From assembly GCF_000282995.1 (NCBI RefSeq), contig NZ_ALEE01000226.1:1-6746 (forward strand): 6,746 nt of DNA. Reading direction: 5' to 3'. The notes under the pieces are model-generated. The model had not been told where the DNA came from. It saw nothing but the letters and a program-made list of their open reading frames with translations, and made no database searches. This stretch comes from Melaminivora alkalimesophila. GTDB taxonomy: Bacteria > Pseudomonadota > Gammaproteobacteria > Burkholderiales > Burkholderiaceae_C. Positions within the stretch are counted from its first letter, which is position 1. Every line of letters starts with the position of its first letter. Made by a program: the position numbers and the translations under genes. Of this stretch, positions 1-5,861 are shown piece by piece.

Positions 1-713
1 AGCCGCGGCGGGATGGTCTCGCCGGGGTGGATCACGCCGTCCACGCGGTAGCGCACGTGCAGGCCGTCGTCGAAGGGCTCCAGGTGGATGTCGGAAGCGC
101 GCAGATCAATCACGCGGCCGATGATGGTGTTGACCAGGCGGATGACCGGCGCCTCACTGGCCAGGTCTTTCAGGTGTTCGACGAAATCCCCACCATCCAG
201 CCCGTCGCCGAGCAGGCCGTCGCCCTCGCCTTGCGCTTCTTCTTCCACCGGCTCGGCCAGGGCGCGCTCGATGGCGCTCTCCAGGGCGAGGTGCGGCACG
301 ACCGTGCGGCCGGTCGCCAGGCGCAGCGCCTTCAGGATGAAAGGATCCTGCGGCGTGGCCATGGCCACGTGCAGCTCGCCCTCGGGCGCGGCCAGCGGGA
401 ACACGCCGTGGGTCTGGAGGAACTCGGGCAACAGGCCCTCGACCTCGGGCATGATCTCGGGGAAGGCCTCGGCCGCGACGAAAGGCAGGCCCAGCTGGCG
501 CGACAGGGTGTGGGCCACGTCCAGCTCCGACACCAGCCCGAGGCGCACCAGCACGCGGCCCAGCAGCCCGCCCATCTCCTGCTGCGCCAGCAGCGCGCGT
601 TCGATGTCGCGCGCGCTGACCTTGCCTTCCTGCACGAGCAGCTCGCCCAGGCGCGGAGCCGCAACTCCTGCCAGCTCAGGGTCAGGATGATCCAAGGTAG
701 AGGAAGGGCTCAT
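1..713 (-). CDS. gspE: Type II secretion ATPase GspE, N-terminal part (truncated by window edge)
   Basis: Cytoplasmic ATPase of the GspE/PilB family that powers pseudopilus assembly in type II secretion. The 237 codons present read without interruption from ATG at 713 to the left edge. Residues 21-78 hold two repeats of an MshEN-like (T2SSE_N) helical motif: RLGELLVQEG...LLAQ and LLGRVLVRLG...LSRQ. An acidic, Gly-rich linker follows at about 157-176. Then comes the start of the family's N2 domain with the hallmark EAPVIRLVN (187-195) and ASDIHLEP (206-213), followed by VRYRVDGV. Walker A, Walker B and the tetracysteine zinc motif would lie outside the window. EAPVIRLVN/ASDIHLEP favours GspE over PilB, but the two are related. 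No stop or frameshift is visible. The ATG has no clear Shine-Dalgarno sequence, and no close in-frame alternative lies upstream. It sits 97 bases downstream of rfbC on the same strand. Confidence 0.88.
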   Translation of the reverse strand, partial: MSPSSTLDHPDPELAGVAAPRLGELLVQEGKVSARDIERALLAQQEMGGLLGRVLVRLGLVSELDVAHTLSRQLGLPFVAAEAFPEIMPEVEGLLPEFLQTHGVFPLAAPEGELHVAMATPQDPFILKALRLATGRTVVPHLALESAIERALAEPVEEEAQGEGDGLLGDGLDGGDFVEHLKDLASEAPVIRLVNTIIGRVIDLRASDIHLEPFDDGLHVRYRVDGVIHPGETIPPR

Positions 714-785
714 GGCAAGGGAATAGAAGTCCGCCGGTCTTCGGGAAATTGGCAACCGACCCCGCAGGAAACCGACAAGTGTAGT

Positions 786-809
786 CGCCTCCCGCTTTCA
801 CGGGCGGCG
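786..809 (-). terminator. GC-rich hairpin directly after rfbC (terminator-like, no U-tract)
   Basis: On the minus strand CGCCGCCCG (809-801) and CGGGAGGCG (794-786) pair as a nine-position stem with one G-A mismatch around the loop TGAAAG. It starts two bases after the rfbC stop. No T-run follows (the next bases are ACTACACTTG), so it is not a canonical intrinsic terminator. It could still end the rfb transcript, stabilise its 3' end, or form part of the gspE leader. Confidence 0.35.
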
Positions 810-810
810 C

Positions 811-1356
811 TCAGTCGAACACCTCCGCGTCTCTGAGCGCCACGCCCTGCGCATCCTTGCCCGACAGCACCGGCTCGCCCTGGTACGGCCACTGGATGGC
901 CAGCTGCGCATCGTTCCACGCAATGCAGCGCTCGTGCTCCGGCGCGTAGTAGTCGGTGGTCTTGTAGAGGAAATCCGCCGTCTCGCTGAGCACCACGAAG
1001 CCATGCGCGAAGCCCGGCGGCACCCAGAGTTGGTGCTGGTTGTCCTCCGACAGCTCGGCGCCCACCCATTGCCCGAAAGTGGGCGAGCTCTTGCGGATGT
1101 CCACCGCCACGTCCCACACGGCCCCCCGCACCACGCGTACCAGTTTGCCCTGGGGTTGGCGGATCTGGTAGTGCAGGCCACGCAGCACGCCCCGGCCCGA
1201 GCGGCTGTGGTTGTCCTGGACAAACTGGTAGCTGGTGCCGGTCGCCTCGTCGAAGGCCTTCTGGTTGAAGCTCTCGAAGAAGAAGCCGCGCGCGTCGCCA
1301 AAGACGCGCGGCTCGATCAACACGACGTCGGGGATCGCCAGGCGGGTGGCTTTCAT
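811..1356 (-). CDS. rfbC: dTDP-4-dehydrorhamnose 3,5-epimerase (RmlC)
   Basis: Third enzyme of dTDP-L-rhamnose synthesis: it epimerises C3 and C5 of dTDP-4-keto-6-deoxy-D-glucose. The product is 181 residues, normal for this cupin family. Visible hallmarks are the FFFESFN segment (25-31), DNHSRS (48-53), VLRGLHYQ with the catalytic His62, the cupin signature VPPGFAHGF (112-120), the conserved Tyr131 in YKTTDYYAPEHE, and the S-G-K-D motif with Asp168, the usual partner of the catalytic His. It is the last gene of the rfb set. Its ATG overlaps the rfbA stop by one base (TGATG), which suggests translational coupling. Unlike most minus-strand genes here it has a fair Shine-Dalgarno (GAAAAGG, 1370-1364) seven bases before the start. 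Confidence 0.96.
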   Translation of the reverse strand: MKATRLAIPDVVLIEPRVFGDARGFFFESFNQKAFDEATGTSYQFVQDNHSRSGRGVLRGLHYQIRQPQGKLVRVVRGAVWDVAVDIRKSSPTFGQWVGAELSEDNQHQLWVPPGFAHGFVVLSETADFLYKTTDYYAPEHERCIAWNDAQLAIQWPYQGEPVLSGKDAQGVALRDAEVFD

Positions 1357-2255
1357 CAGTACACCTTTTCCGTGAGCAGCCGCTTGAGGTACTGGCCGTA
1401 GCCGTTCTTGGTCAGGGGCTGGGCGAGGCGCTCGAGCTGCCGGTCGTCGATCCAGCCGCTGCGCCAGGCGACTTCCTCCGGACAGGCGATCTTCAGGCCC
1501 TGGCGGCTCTCCAGCGTGGCGATGAACTGGCCCGCCTCCAGCAGGCTGTCGTGCGTGCCGGTGTCGAGCCAGGCGTAGCCGCGGCCCATGATCTCCACGT
1601 GCAGCCGGCCCTGCTCGAGGTACAGGCGGTTCAGGTCGGTGATCTCCAGCTCGCCGCGGGCCGAGGGCGTGAGGCGCCGGGCCAGCTCGGCCGCCTGGCC
1701 GTCGTAGAAATACAGGCCGGTGACGGCGTAGCTGCTCTTCGGGTTCGCCGGCTTTTCCTCCAGCGACAGCACCCTGCCCCGCCCGTCGAACTCGGCCACG
1801 CCGTAGCGCTCGGGGTCGTGCACGTGGTAGGCAAAGACGCTGGCCGCATCCTCGCGCGCATCGGCGCTGGCCAGCAGCTCCTGCAGGTCATGGCCGTAGA
1901 AGATGTTGTCGCCCAGCACCAGCGCGCTCGCGCTGCCCGAAAGGAACTGCTCGCCGATCAGGAAGGCCTGGGCCAGGCCGTCGGGACTCTCCTGCACGGC
2001 GTACCGCAGCTCGATGCCCCACTGGCTGCCGTCGCCCAGCAGCTGCTCGAAACGCGGCGTGTCCTGCGGCGTGCTGATGACGAGGATCTCGCGGATGCCG
2101 GCGAGCATCAGGGTGCTCAAGGGGTAGTAGATCATCGGCTTGTCATACACCGGCAGCAGCTGCTTGCTGATGGCCAGCGTTGCCGGGTGCAGGCGCGTGC
2201 CGGAGCCGCCGGCGAGGATGATGCCCTTGCGTCGTGTCGTCGTCATCGTCGTCAT
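1356..2255 (-). CDS. rfbA: Glucose-1-phosphate thymidylyltransferase (RmlA)
   Basis: First enzyme of dTDP-L-rhamnose synthesis: it joins glucose-1-phosphate and dTTP to give dTDP-glucose. From the chosen ATG the protein is 299 residues, close to the usual 290-300. The nucleotidyltransferase signature GGSGTRL (16-22), Lys31 of [19 protein letters not shown] with metal-binding Asp116 (114-121), EEKP (166-169), GELEITDLN (201-209) and [10 protein letters not shown] with Asp231 are all intact. An in-frame ATG at 2324 lies inside rfbD and would add 23 unrelated residues, so it is rejected. ATG at 2255 is 13 bases after the rfbD stop; ATG at 2246 (three residues shorter) is nearly as plausible. Neither has a Shine-Dalgarno; the leader reads AACCCCTCCTGCC. 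The family is typically feedback-inhibited by dTDP-rhamnose. Confidence 0.95.
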   Translation of the reverse strand: MTTMTTTRRKGIILAGGSGTRLHPATLAISKQLLPVYDKPMIYYPLSTLMLAGIREILVISTPQDTPRFEQLLGDGSQWGIELRYAVQESPDGLAQAFLIGEQFLSGSASALVLGDNIFYGHDLQELLASADAREDAASVFAYHVHDPERYGVAEFDGRGRVLSLEEKPANPKSSYAVTGLYFYDGQAAELARRLTPSARGELEITDLNRLYLEQGRLHVEIMGRGYAWLDTGTHDSLLEAGQFIATLESRQGLKIACPEEVAWRSGWIDDRQLERLAQPLTKNGYGQYLKRLLTEKVY

Positions 2256-2268
2256 GGCAGGAGGGGTT

Positions 2269-3171
2269 TCAGAGGATTTCGGCGAGCATGCGCGCCACGC
2301 CCTGCTGCCACGGCGGCAGGGCAAGGCCGAAGGTGGATTGCAGCCGGCTGCAATCCAGGCGCGAGTTGTGGGGCCGCCGCGCCGGCGTGGGGAAGCTGGT
2401 GGTGGGAACCGGCGCGATCTCGGTGACCTTGAGGGCGAGCGATGGAGCGCAGCGCCGGGCCTGGGCCAGGACGTAGCTCGCGTAGGCGTGCCAGGTGGTC
2501 GCGCCGCTGGCCGTGCAGTGGTAGAGGCCGCCGTCCTCGGGCCGCGCCTGCAGGTGGCGCAGGGCGTGGGCCGTCACGTCGGCCAGCAGCTCGGCACCGG
2601 TGGGCGCGCCCCACTGGTCGTCGATTACCGTCAGGCGCTCGCGCTCTTGCCCTAAGCGCAGCATGGTCCTGGCGAAGTTGCCGCCGCGCGCGGCGTAGAC
2701 CCAGCTGGTGCGCAGGATCAGGTGGCGGCAGCCCGAGGCCTGGATGCGCCGCTCGCCCTCGAGCTTGGTGGCGCCATAGACGGACAGGGGCGCGGGCGCG
2801 TCGGCCTCGGTCCAGGGGCGCTCGCCGCTGCCGTCGAAGACGTAGTCGGTGCTGTAGTGCACCAGCCAGGCGCCCAGGCGCGCCGCTTCCTCGGCCAGCA
2901 CCCCGGGCGTGGTGGCGTTGAGCAGGCGGGCCAGTTCCGGCTCGCCCTCGGCGCGATCGACGGCCGTATGCGCGGCGGCGTTGACGATCACGTCGGGGCG
3001 CAGCGCGCGCACGGTCTGGCGCACGCCTTCGGGCTGGCTGAAGTCGGCGCAATGCGAGGCGCTTTCGCGCGCGAGGGCGGTGACGCGCCCCAGCACGGAC
3101 AGGCTGCGCTGCAGCTCCCAGCCGACCTGGCCGCTGCTGCCCAGCAGGAGGATGTGCAGGCCCTGGTCCAT
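2269..3171 (-). CDS. rfbD: dTDP-4-dehydrorhamnose reductase (RmlD)
   Basis: Last enzyme of the pathway: it reduces dTDP-6-deoxy-L-lyxo-4-hexulose to dTDP-L-rhamnose with NAD(P)H. The protein is 300 residues, typical for this extended short-chain dehydrogenase family. Visible are the Rossmann motif GSSGQVG (11-17), [12 protein letters not shown] (64-75), STDYVFDG (107-114), the catalytic Y132-x3-K136 pair in [18 protein letters not shown], and the C-terminal substrate-site segment RPHNSRLD. The frame is open upstream to 3255, but that extension overlaps rfbB and lacks family similarity. ATG at 3171 overlaps the rfbB stop as TGATG. Two oddities: a perfect 24-bp palindrome lies in the codons for LDCSRLQS, and a TTA-GGG-CAA run of rare codons lies near 2648-2655. 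Confidence 0.95.
   Translation of the reverse strand: MDQGLHILLLGSSGQVGWELQRSLSVLGRVTALARESASHCADFSQPEGVRQTVRALRPDVIVNAAAHTAVDRAEGEPELARLLNATTPGVLAEEAARLGAWLVHYSTDYVFDGSGERPWTEADAPAPLSVYGATKLEGERRIQASGCRHLILRTSWVYAARGGNFARTMLRLGQERERLTVIDDQWGAPTGAELLADVTAHALRHLQARPEDGGLYHCTASGATTWHAYASYVLAQARRCAPSLALKVTEIAPVPTTSFPTPARRPHNSRLDCSRLQSTFGLALPPWQQGVARMLAEIL
2334..2357. repeat. Perfect 24-bp palindrome inside rfbD
   Basis: TGGATTGCAGCC (2334-2345) is followed at once by its exact reverse complement (2346-2357); symmetry breaks at 2333/2358. In RNA it would fold as a 10-bp stem with a CCGG loop. It lies in the rfbD codons for Leu-Asp-Cys-Ser-Arg-Leu-Gln-Ser, about 80 bases upstream of the rfbA start. 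The next longest perfect palindromes found by eye in the window are two of 16 bp. Function is unknown; it may be a coincidence of coding. Confidence 0.9.
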
Positions 3172-4229
3172 CAGGCGGCGTACTGCTTTTGCACCCACTC
3201 GCGGTAGGCGCCGGACTGCACCTGGGCGACCCATTCGGGATGCTCCAGGTACCACTGCACGGTCTTGCGGATGCCGGTCTCGAAGGTCTCGGCCGGGCGC
3301 CAGCCCAGCTCGCGCTCGATCTTGCGCGCGTCGATGGCATAGCGCCGATCATGGCCCGGGCGGTCGGTGACGTGCGTGATCTGCGCGGAGTAGCTCTGGC
3401 CGTCGGCGCGCGGGCGCAGCTCGTCGAGCAGGCGGCAGACGGTGTGCACGATCTCGATATTCGGTTTCTCGTTCCAGCCACCGACGTTGTAGGTCTCGCC
3501 CGGCAGGCCCGCCTCCAGCACGCGGCGGATGGCGCTGCAGTGGTCCCTGACATACAGCCAGTCGCGCACCTGCATGCCGTCGCCGTAGATCGGCAGGGGC
3601 TTGCCCGCCAAGGCATTGACGATGACCAGCGGGATGAGCTTTTCCGGGAAGTGGAAGGGGCCGTAGTTGTTGCTGCAGTTGGTGGTCAGCACCGGCAGGC
3701 CGTAGGTGTGGTGCCAGGCGCGCACCAGGTGGTCGCTGGCGGCCTTGCTGGCCGAGTACGGGCTGTTGGGCTGGTAGTTGTGCGTCTCGGCGAAGGCGGG
3801 CGCCTCGGGCTCGAGCGTGCCGTAGACCTCGTCGGTGGAGACGTGCAGGAAGCGAAATGCCGACCGCTGCGCCTCGGGCAGGCCGCTCCAGTGGTGGCGC
3901 ACGGCCTCCAGCAGGCGGAAGGTACCGACGACGTTGGTCTGGATGAAATCCTCGGGGCCGTGGATGGAGCGGTCCACGTGCGACTCGGCGGCGAAGTTCA
4001 CCACCGCGCGCGGGCGGTGCTCGGCAAGCAGCCGGTCGAGGAGCGCCCGGTCGCCGATGTCGCCCTGCACGAAAACGTGGCGCGCATCGTCCTGCAGGGC
4101 CGCCAGGTTGTACAGGTTGCCCGCGTAAGTGAGCTTGTCCAGGTTCAGGACCGGCTCATCGCTGCCAGCCAACCAGTCGAGCACGAAGTTGGCGCCGATG
4201 AAGCCGGCGCCGCCAGTGACGAGAATCAT
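3171..4229 (-). CDS. rfbB: dTDP-glucose 4,6-dehydratase (RmlB)
   Basis: Second pathway enzyme and first gene of the set: an NAD+-dependent conversion of dTDP-glucose to dTDP-4-keto-6-deoxy-D-glucose. The protein is 352 residues, normal for the family. Hallmarks are the Rossmann motif TGGAGFIG (5-12), DKLTYAGN (31-38), [10 protein letters not shown] (80-89), the catalytic Thr132-Asp133-Glu134 in STDEVYG, the Y158-x3-K162 pair in [16 protein letters not shown] and the substrate-site [10 protein letters not shown]. The frame is open upstream to 4325, but that extension reaches towards coaX and looks unrelated. ATG at 4229 starts exactly at the conserved [10 protein letters not shown]. The leader before it is CGCTCCCCTC, with no Shine-Dalgarno. 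Confidence 0.96.
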   Translation of the reverse strand: MILVTGGAGFIGANFVLDWLAGSDEPVLNLDKLTYAGNLYNLAALQDDARHVFVQGDIGDRALLDRLLAEHRPRAVVNFAAESHVDRSIHGPEDFIQTNVVGTFRLLEAVRHHWSGLPEAQRSAFRFLHVSTDEVYGTLEPEAPAFAETHNYQPNSPYSASKAASDHLVRAWHHTYGLPVLTTNCSNNYGPFHFPEKLIPLVIVNALAGKPLPIYGDGMQVRDWLYVRDHCSAIRRVLEAGLPGETYNVGGWNEKPNIEIVHTVCRLLDELRPRADGQSYSAQITHVTDRPGHDRRYAIDARKIERELGWRPAETFETGIRKTVQWYLEHPEWVAQVQSGAYREWVQKQYAA

Positions 4230-4264
4230 GAGGGGAGCGTCTTTGCTGTCCTGCAGCGCAGGGG

Positions 4265-4279
4265 CCCGGCGGTGCCGGG
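4265..4279 (-). repeat. Short hairpin in the rfbB leader
   Basis: CCCGGC and GCCGGG form a perfect 6-bp stem around a 3-base loop (ACC on the minus strand). If transcription starts near 4284, as the GATAAT box suggests, this hairpin sits at the 5' end of the rfb mRNA, about 35 bases before the rfbB start. It could protect the 5' end or have no function. Confidence 0.35.
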
Positions 4280-4290
4280 GGAAACACAGG

Positions 4291-4296
4291 ATTATC
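4291..4296 (-). promoter_or_regulatory. Candidate -10 box (GATAAT) for the rfbBDAC operon
   Basis: The minus strand reads GATAAT, five of six bases of the sigma-70 -10 consensus and AT-rich against a very GC-rich background. It lies in the 99-base gap between coaX and rfbB, 61 bases before the rfbB ATG. No matching -35 hexamer is present at 16-18 bases; that position overlaps the GC palindrome at 4303-4316. It would need an activator or be only part of a promoter. Confidence 0.3.
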
Positions 4297-4302
4297 CCCG
4301 AG

Positions 4303-4316
4303 GCGCCGGCCGGCGC
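4303..4316. repeat. Perfect 14-bp GC palindrome between coaX and rfbB
   Basis: GCGCCGG is followed directly by its reverse complement CCGGCGC. It begins 12 bases after the coaX stop and ends just before the candidate rfb -10 box. It could be a terminator-like stem for coaX (no U-tract follows) or an operator over the -35 region of the rfb promoter. GC-only palindromes of this size are not rare in such DNA. Confidence 0.4.
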
Positions 4317-4328
4317 GGGAGGCACCGC

Positions 4329-5105
4329 CTACGGCTGCGCGCCGAAACGCCGCGAGGCGATCTCCAGCAGGCCGTCGAAGATCAGGTTCTCGACCAGCTC
4401 GAAGCTGCGCGTCATGCTGGGCGCCATTTTCCAGCCCGCCCCACCGGTCATCATGCAGGCCGGGTCTTCGCCACAGTGCTCCCGCAGGTGCTGGTACATG
4501 TATTCCACGGCACCGGCGATGGCGTAGGTGCCGCCACTGGTCAGCGCGTCGCTGGTGTTGGTCGGGAAGGGGCGGACCTCGCCCGTGGGCACGTGCAATC
4601 CGGCCGTGCCCGACTCCAGCGCGCGCAGCATGATGCCGTGGCCGGGCAGGATCAGGCCACCGAGGAAACGGCCCGAGGCATCGAGCGCCTCCACGGTCAC
4701 GGCCGTGCCGACCATGACCACCACCAGGGGGCGTGCCGGCCCCTGCGCCAACAGGCGGTGGCGCGCGCCGATCATCGCCACCCAGCGGTCGGCCCCCAGG
4801 CGCATCGGATGGTCGTAGCCGTTGACCACGCCTGCCTCCTCGGCATTGGGCACCACCCAGCTGGTGGGCACATCCCAGAGCTCGGAGACCTGTTCGGCCA
4901 CGCGGCGCTTGACGGCGTCGCCCGCGACCACGCAGCCGAGCATGTGGGTCGGGGCCGGCAGCTCGGCCCACGGCCCTTCCGCCAGGTTCTCGATGTGCTC
5001 CAGGAATTCGACGCCCTGCGCCAGCAGGGCCGCGCCGGGCTTGGCGGCGTCGAACAACGCCCATTTCAAGCGGGTGTTGCCCACGTCGATGGCCAGGAAT
5101 GTCAT
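4329..5105 (-). CDS. coaX: Type III pantothenate kinase (CoaX/Baf family)
   Basis: Cytosolic kinase that phosphorylates pantothenate with ATP, the first step of coenzyme A synthesis. Type III enzymes are not inhibited by CoA and need NH4+ or K+. The protein is 258 residues, usual for the family. The ASKHA-fold phosphate motif DVGNTRLKW (7-15), [14 protein letters not shown] with catalytic-type Asp106 (95-108), GTAVTVE (133-139) and GGLILPG are clear. At 131 a Met occupies the position where many type III kinases have Asp (D-x-GTA); Ser or Thr is seen there in betaproteobacterial relatives I recall. The ATG at 5105 begins the family's usual N-terminus. It has no Shine-Dalgarno, and a GATAAT box lies only eight bases upstream. 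The gene ends with TAG, 99 bases before rfbB. It is often paired with birA in this group, but birA is not adjacent here. Confidence 0.94.
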   Translation of the reverse strand: MTFLAIDVGNTRLKWALFDAAKPGAALLAQGVEFLEHIENLAEGPWAELPAPTHMLGCVVAGDAVKRRVAEQVSELWDVPTSWVVPNAEEAGVVNGYDHPMRLGADRWVAMIGARHRLLAQGPARPLVVVMVGTAVTVEALDASGRFLGGLILPGHGIMLRALESGTAGLHVPTGEVRPFPTNTSDALTSGGTYAIAGAVEYMYQHLREHCGEDPACMMTGGAGWKMAPSMTRSFELVENLIFDGLLEIASRRFGAQP

Positions 5106-5113
5106 GAAGAGGA

Positions 5114-5119
5114 ATTATC
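5114..5119 (-). promoter_or_regulatory. coaX: Candidate -10 box (GATAAT) immediately before coaX
   Basis: Minus-strand GATAAT matches five of six -10 consensus bases and is separated from the coaX ATG by only eight bases. A start site six to eight bases downstream would fall at or next to the ATG, giving a leaderless or nearly leaderless mRNA. No good -35 hexamer is visible 17 bases upstream. Confidence 0.3.
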
Positions 5120-5235
5120 CGGGGTTTTGGCGCGCCGCCCCGGCCGCCTGGGCGACAGCCGGACGCTGCGCTCGGCCTTTGTCAACGATGTTCAGGCGAG
5201 CAGTTATCCGACACGGCCGCGCCGGGGTGCGGGGC

Positions 5236-5241
5236 TACAGT
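5236..5241 (+). promoter_or_regulatory. Weak candidate -10 (TACAGT) for the kbp homologue
   Basis: CTACAGT at 5235-5241 resembles the RpoS-type -10 CTATACT in five of seven bases, including the upstream C, and lacks a recognisable -35. It would give a leader of about 40 bases. E. coli ygaU/kbp is known to be stress-regulated, which fits but does not prove this. TGCAACC occurs twice just downstream (5249-5255 and 5269-5275), 20 bases apart. Confidence 0.22.
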
Positions 5242-5277
5242 GGCAGCCTGCAACCTTTAGTTAGCCATTGCAACCAC

Positions 5278-5283
5278 AAGGAG
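5278..5283 (+). promoter_or_regulatory. Shine-Dalgarno AAGGAG for the kbp homologue
   Basis: AAGGAG lies six bases before the ATG at 5290. This fixes the start inside a frame that stays open upstream to 4822, where the extra sequence is antisense to coaX. It is the strongest ribosome binding site in the window. Confidence 0.85.
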
Positions 5284-5289
5284 TCAACC

Positions 5290-5808
5290 ATGGGCCTGTT
5301 CAGTTTCGTCAAGGAAGCCGGTGAAAAGCTCTTCGGCGGCAAGGAGGCACACGCCGCAGCGCCCGCGCAGGCGCCGGCCGCAGCGCCTACAGCCGCAGCA
5401 CCCTCGCAGGAAGAGCTCAATGCCAGGGCCGCCCAGGCGATCGAGAACTACATTGCCTCCCAGAAGCTGGGGGTCTCCGACGTCAAGGTGAAGTTCGAGG
5501 GGCCGGAAGGCAAGGTCACGGTGACGGGCACGGCGCCGGACCAGGCGACCAAGGAGAAGGTGACGCTGTGCTGCGGCAACGTGGCGAGCGTGACGAGCGT
5601 GGACAACCAGATGGCGGTCACCAACCCCGAGCCCGAGGCGCAGTACCACGACGTGGTGCGCGGCGACACGCTGAGCGCGATCGCCAAGAAATACTACGGC
5701 GACGCGAACAAGTACCCCGTCATCTTCGAGGCCAACAAGCCGATGCTCACGCACCCGGACAAGATCTACCCGGGCCAGAAGCTGCGCATCCCGCCGCTGG
5801 CCAAGTAA
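5290..5808 (+). CDS. kbp: BON and LysM domain protein, Kbp (YgaU)-like K+-binding protein
   Basis: The 172-residue product closely resembles E. coli Kbp/YgaU (149 residues), a cytoplasmic protein that binds K+ through its BON domain. The shared N-terminus MGLFSFVKEAGEKLF has no signal peptide. An Ala/Pro-rich linker follows (about 20-38), much longer than in E. coli as I recall it. Next come a BON domain (about 40-112, with GKVTVTGTAPDQATKEKV and ASVTSVDNQM) and a C-terminal LysM domain (119-168, with VVRGDTLSAIAKKYYG, IFEANKPML and IYPGQKLRIP). An adjacent Cys94-Cys95 pair in the BON domain is unusual. The LysM domain would normally suggest peptidoglycan binding, but the lack of an export signal argues for a cytosolic role. 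It is the only plus-strand gene here, divergent from coaX and convergent with the rhodanese gene. K+ binding is inferred from homology. Confidence 0.9.
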   Translation: MGLFSFVKEAGEKLFGGKEAHAAAPAQAPAAAPTAAAPSQEELNARAAQAIENYIASQKLGVSDVKVKFEGPEGKVTVTGTAPDQATKEKVTLCCGNVASVTSVDNQMAVTNPEPEAQYHDVVRGDTLSAIAKKYYGDANKYPVIFEANKPMLTHPDKIYPGQKLRIPPLAK

Positions 5809-5830
5809 GCCGGGCCTGGGCGCGCGGCGG

Positions 5831-5861
5831 CCAGGGCGGGCCTCAGCCCTGGCGCCAGGGC
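5831..5861. terminator. Overlapping inverted repeats at the kbp/rhodanese convergence
   Basis: CCAGGGC (5831-5837), GCCCTGG (5846-5852) and CCAGGGC (5855-5861) form two mutually exclusive 7-bp stems sharing the middle arm. The right pair makes a perfect 16-bp palindrome (5846-5861) lying in the last codons of the rhodanese gene. The left pair starts 22 bases after the kbp stop. The position suits a bidirectional transcription stop, but no T-run follows on either strand. Confidence 0.4.

Noticed and set aside
354..369. Perfect 16-bp palindrome in gspE
   Set aside because: GC-rich and wholly within conserved-type coding sequence; palindromes of this length are only mildly unexpected at this base composition.
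27..836. 269-codon plus-strand open frame opposite gspE and the rfbC end
   Set aside because: Shadow of gspE: composition is skewed and it crosses the gene boundary without any recognisable motif.
2252..3616. 454-codon minus-strand frame overlapping rfbD and rfbB
   Set aside because: Out of frame with both well-conserved genes; its Arg/Ala/Pro-rich translation is typical of a frame-shifted reading of GC-rich coding DNA.
5179..5209. TTGTCA...TTATCC as a sigma-70 promoter for the kbp homologue
   Set aside because: The -35 is good but the spacing is 19 bases and the -10 is poor.
3189..5264. 691-codon plus-strand open frame opposite rfbB and coaX
   Set aside because: It is antisense to two strongly recognised genes; its translation is low-complexity (His, Gly, Ala, Arg, Val), has no domain signature, and is explained by high GC at third codon positions.
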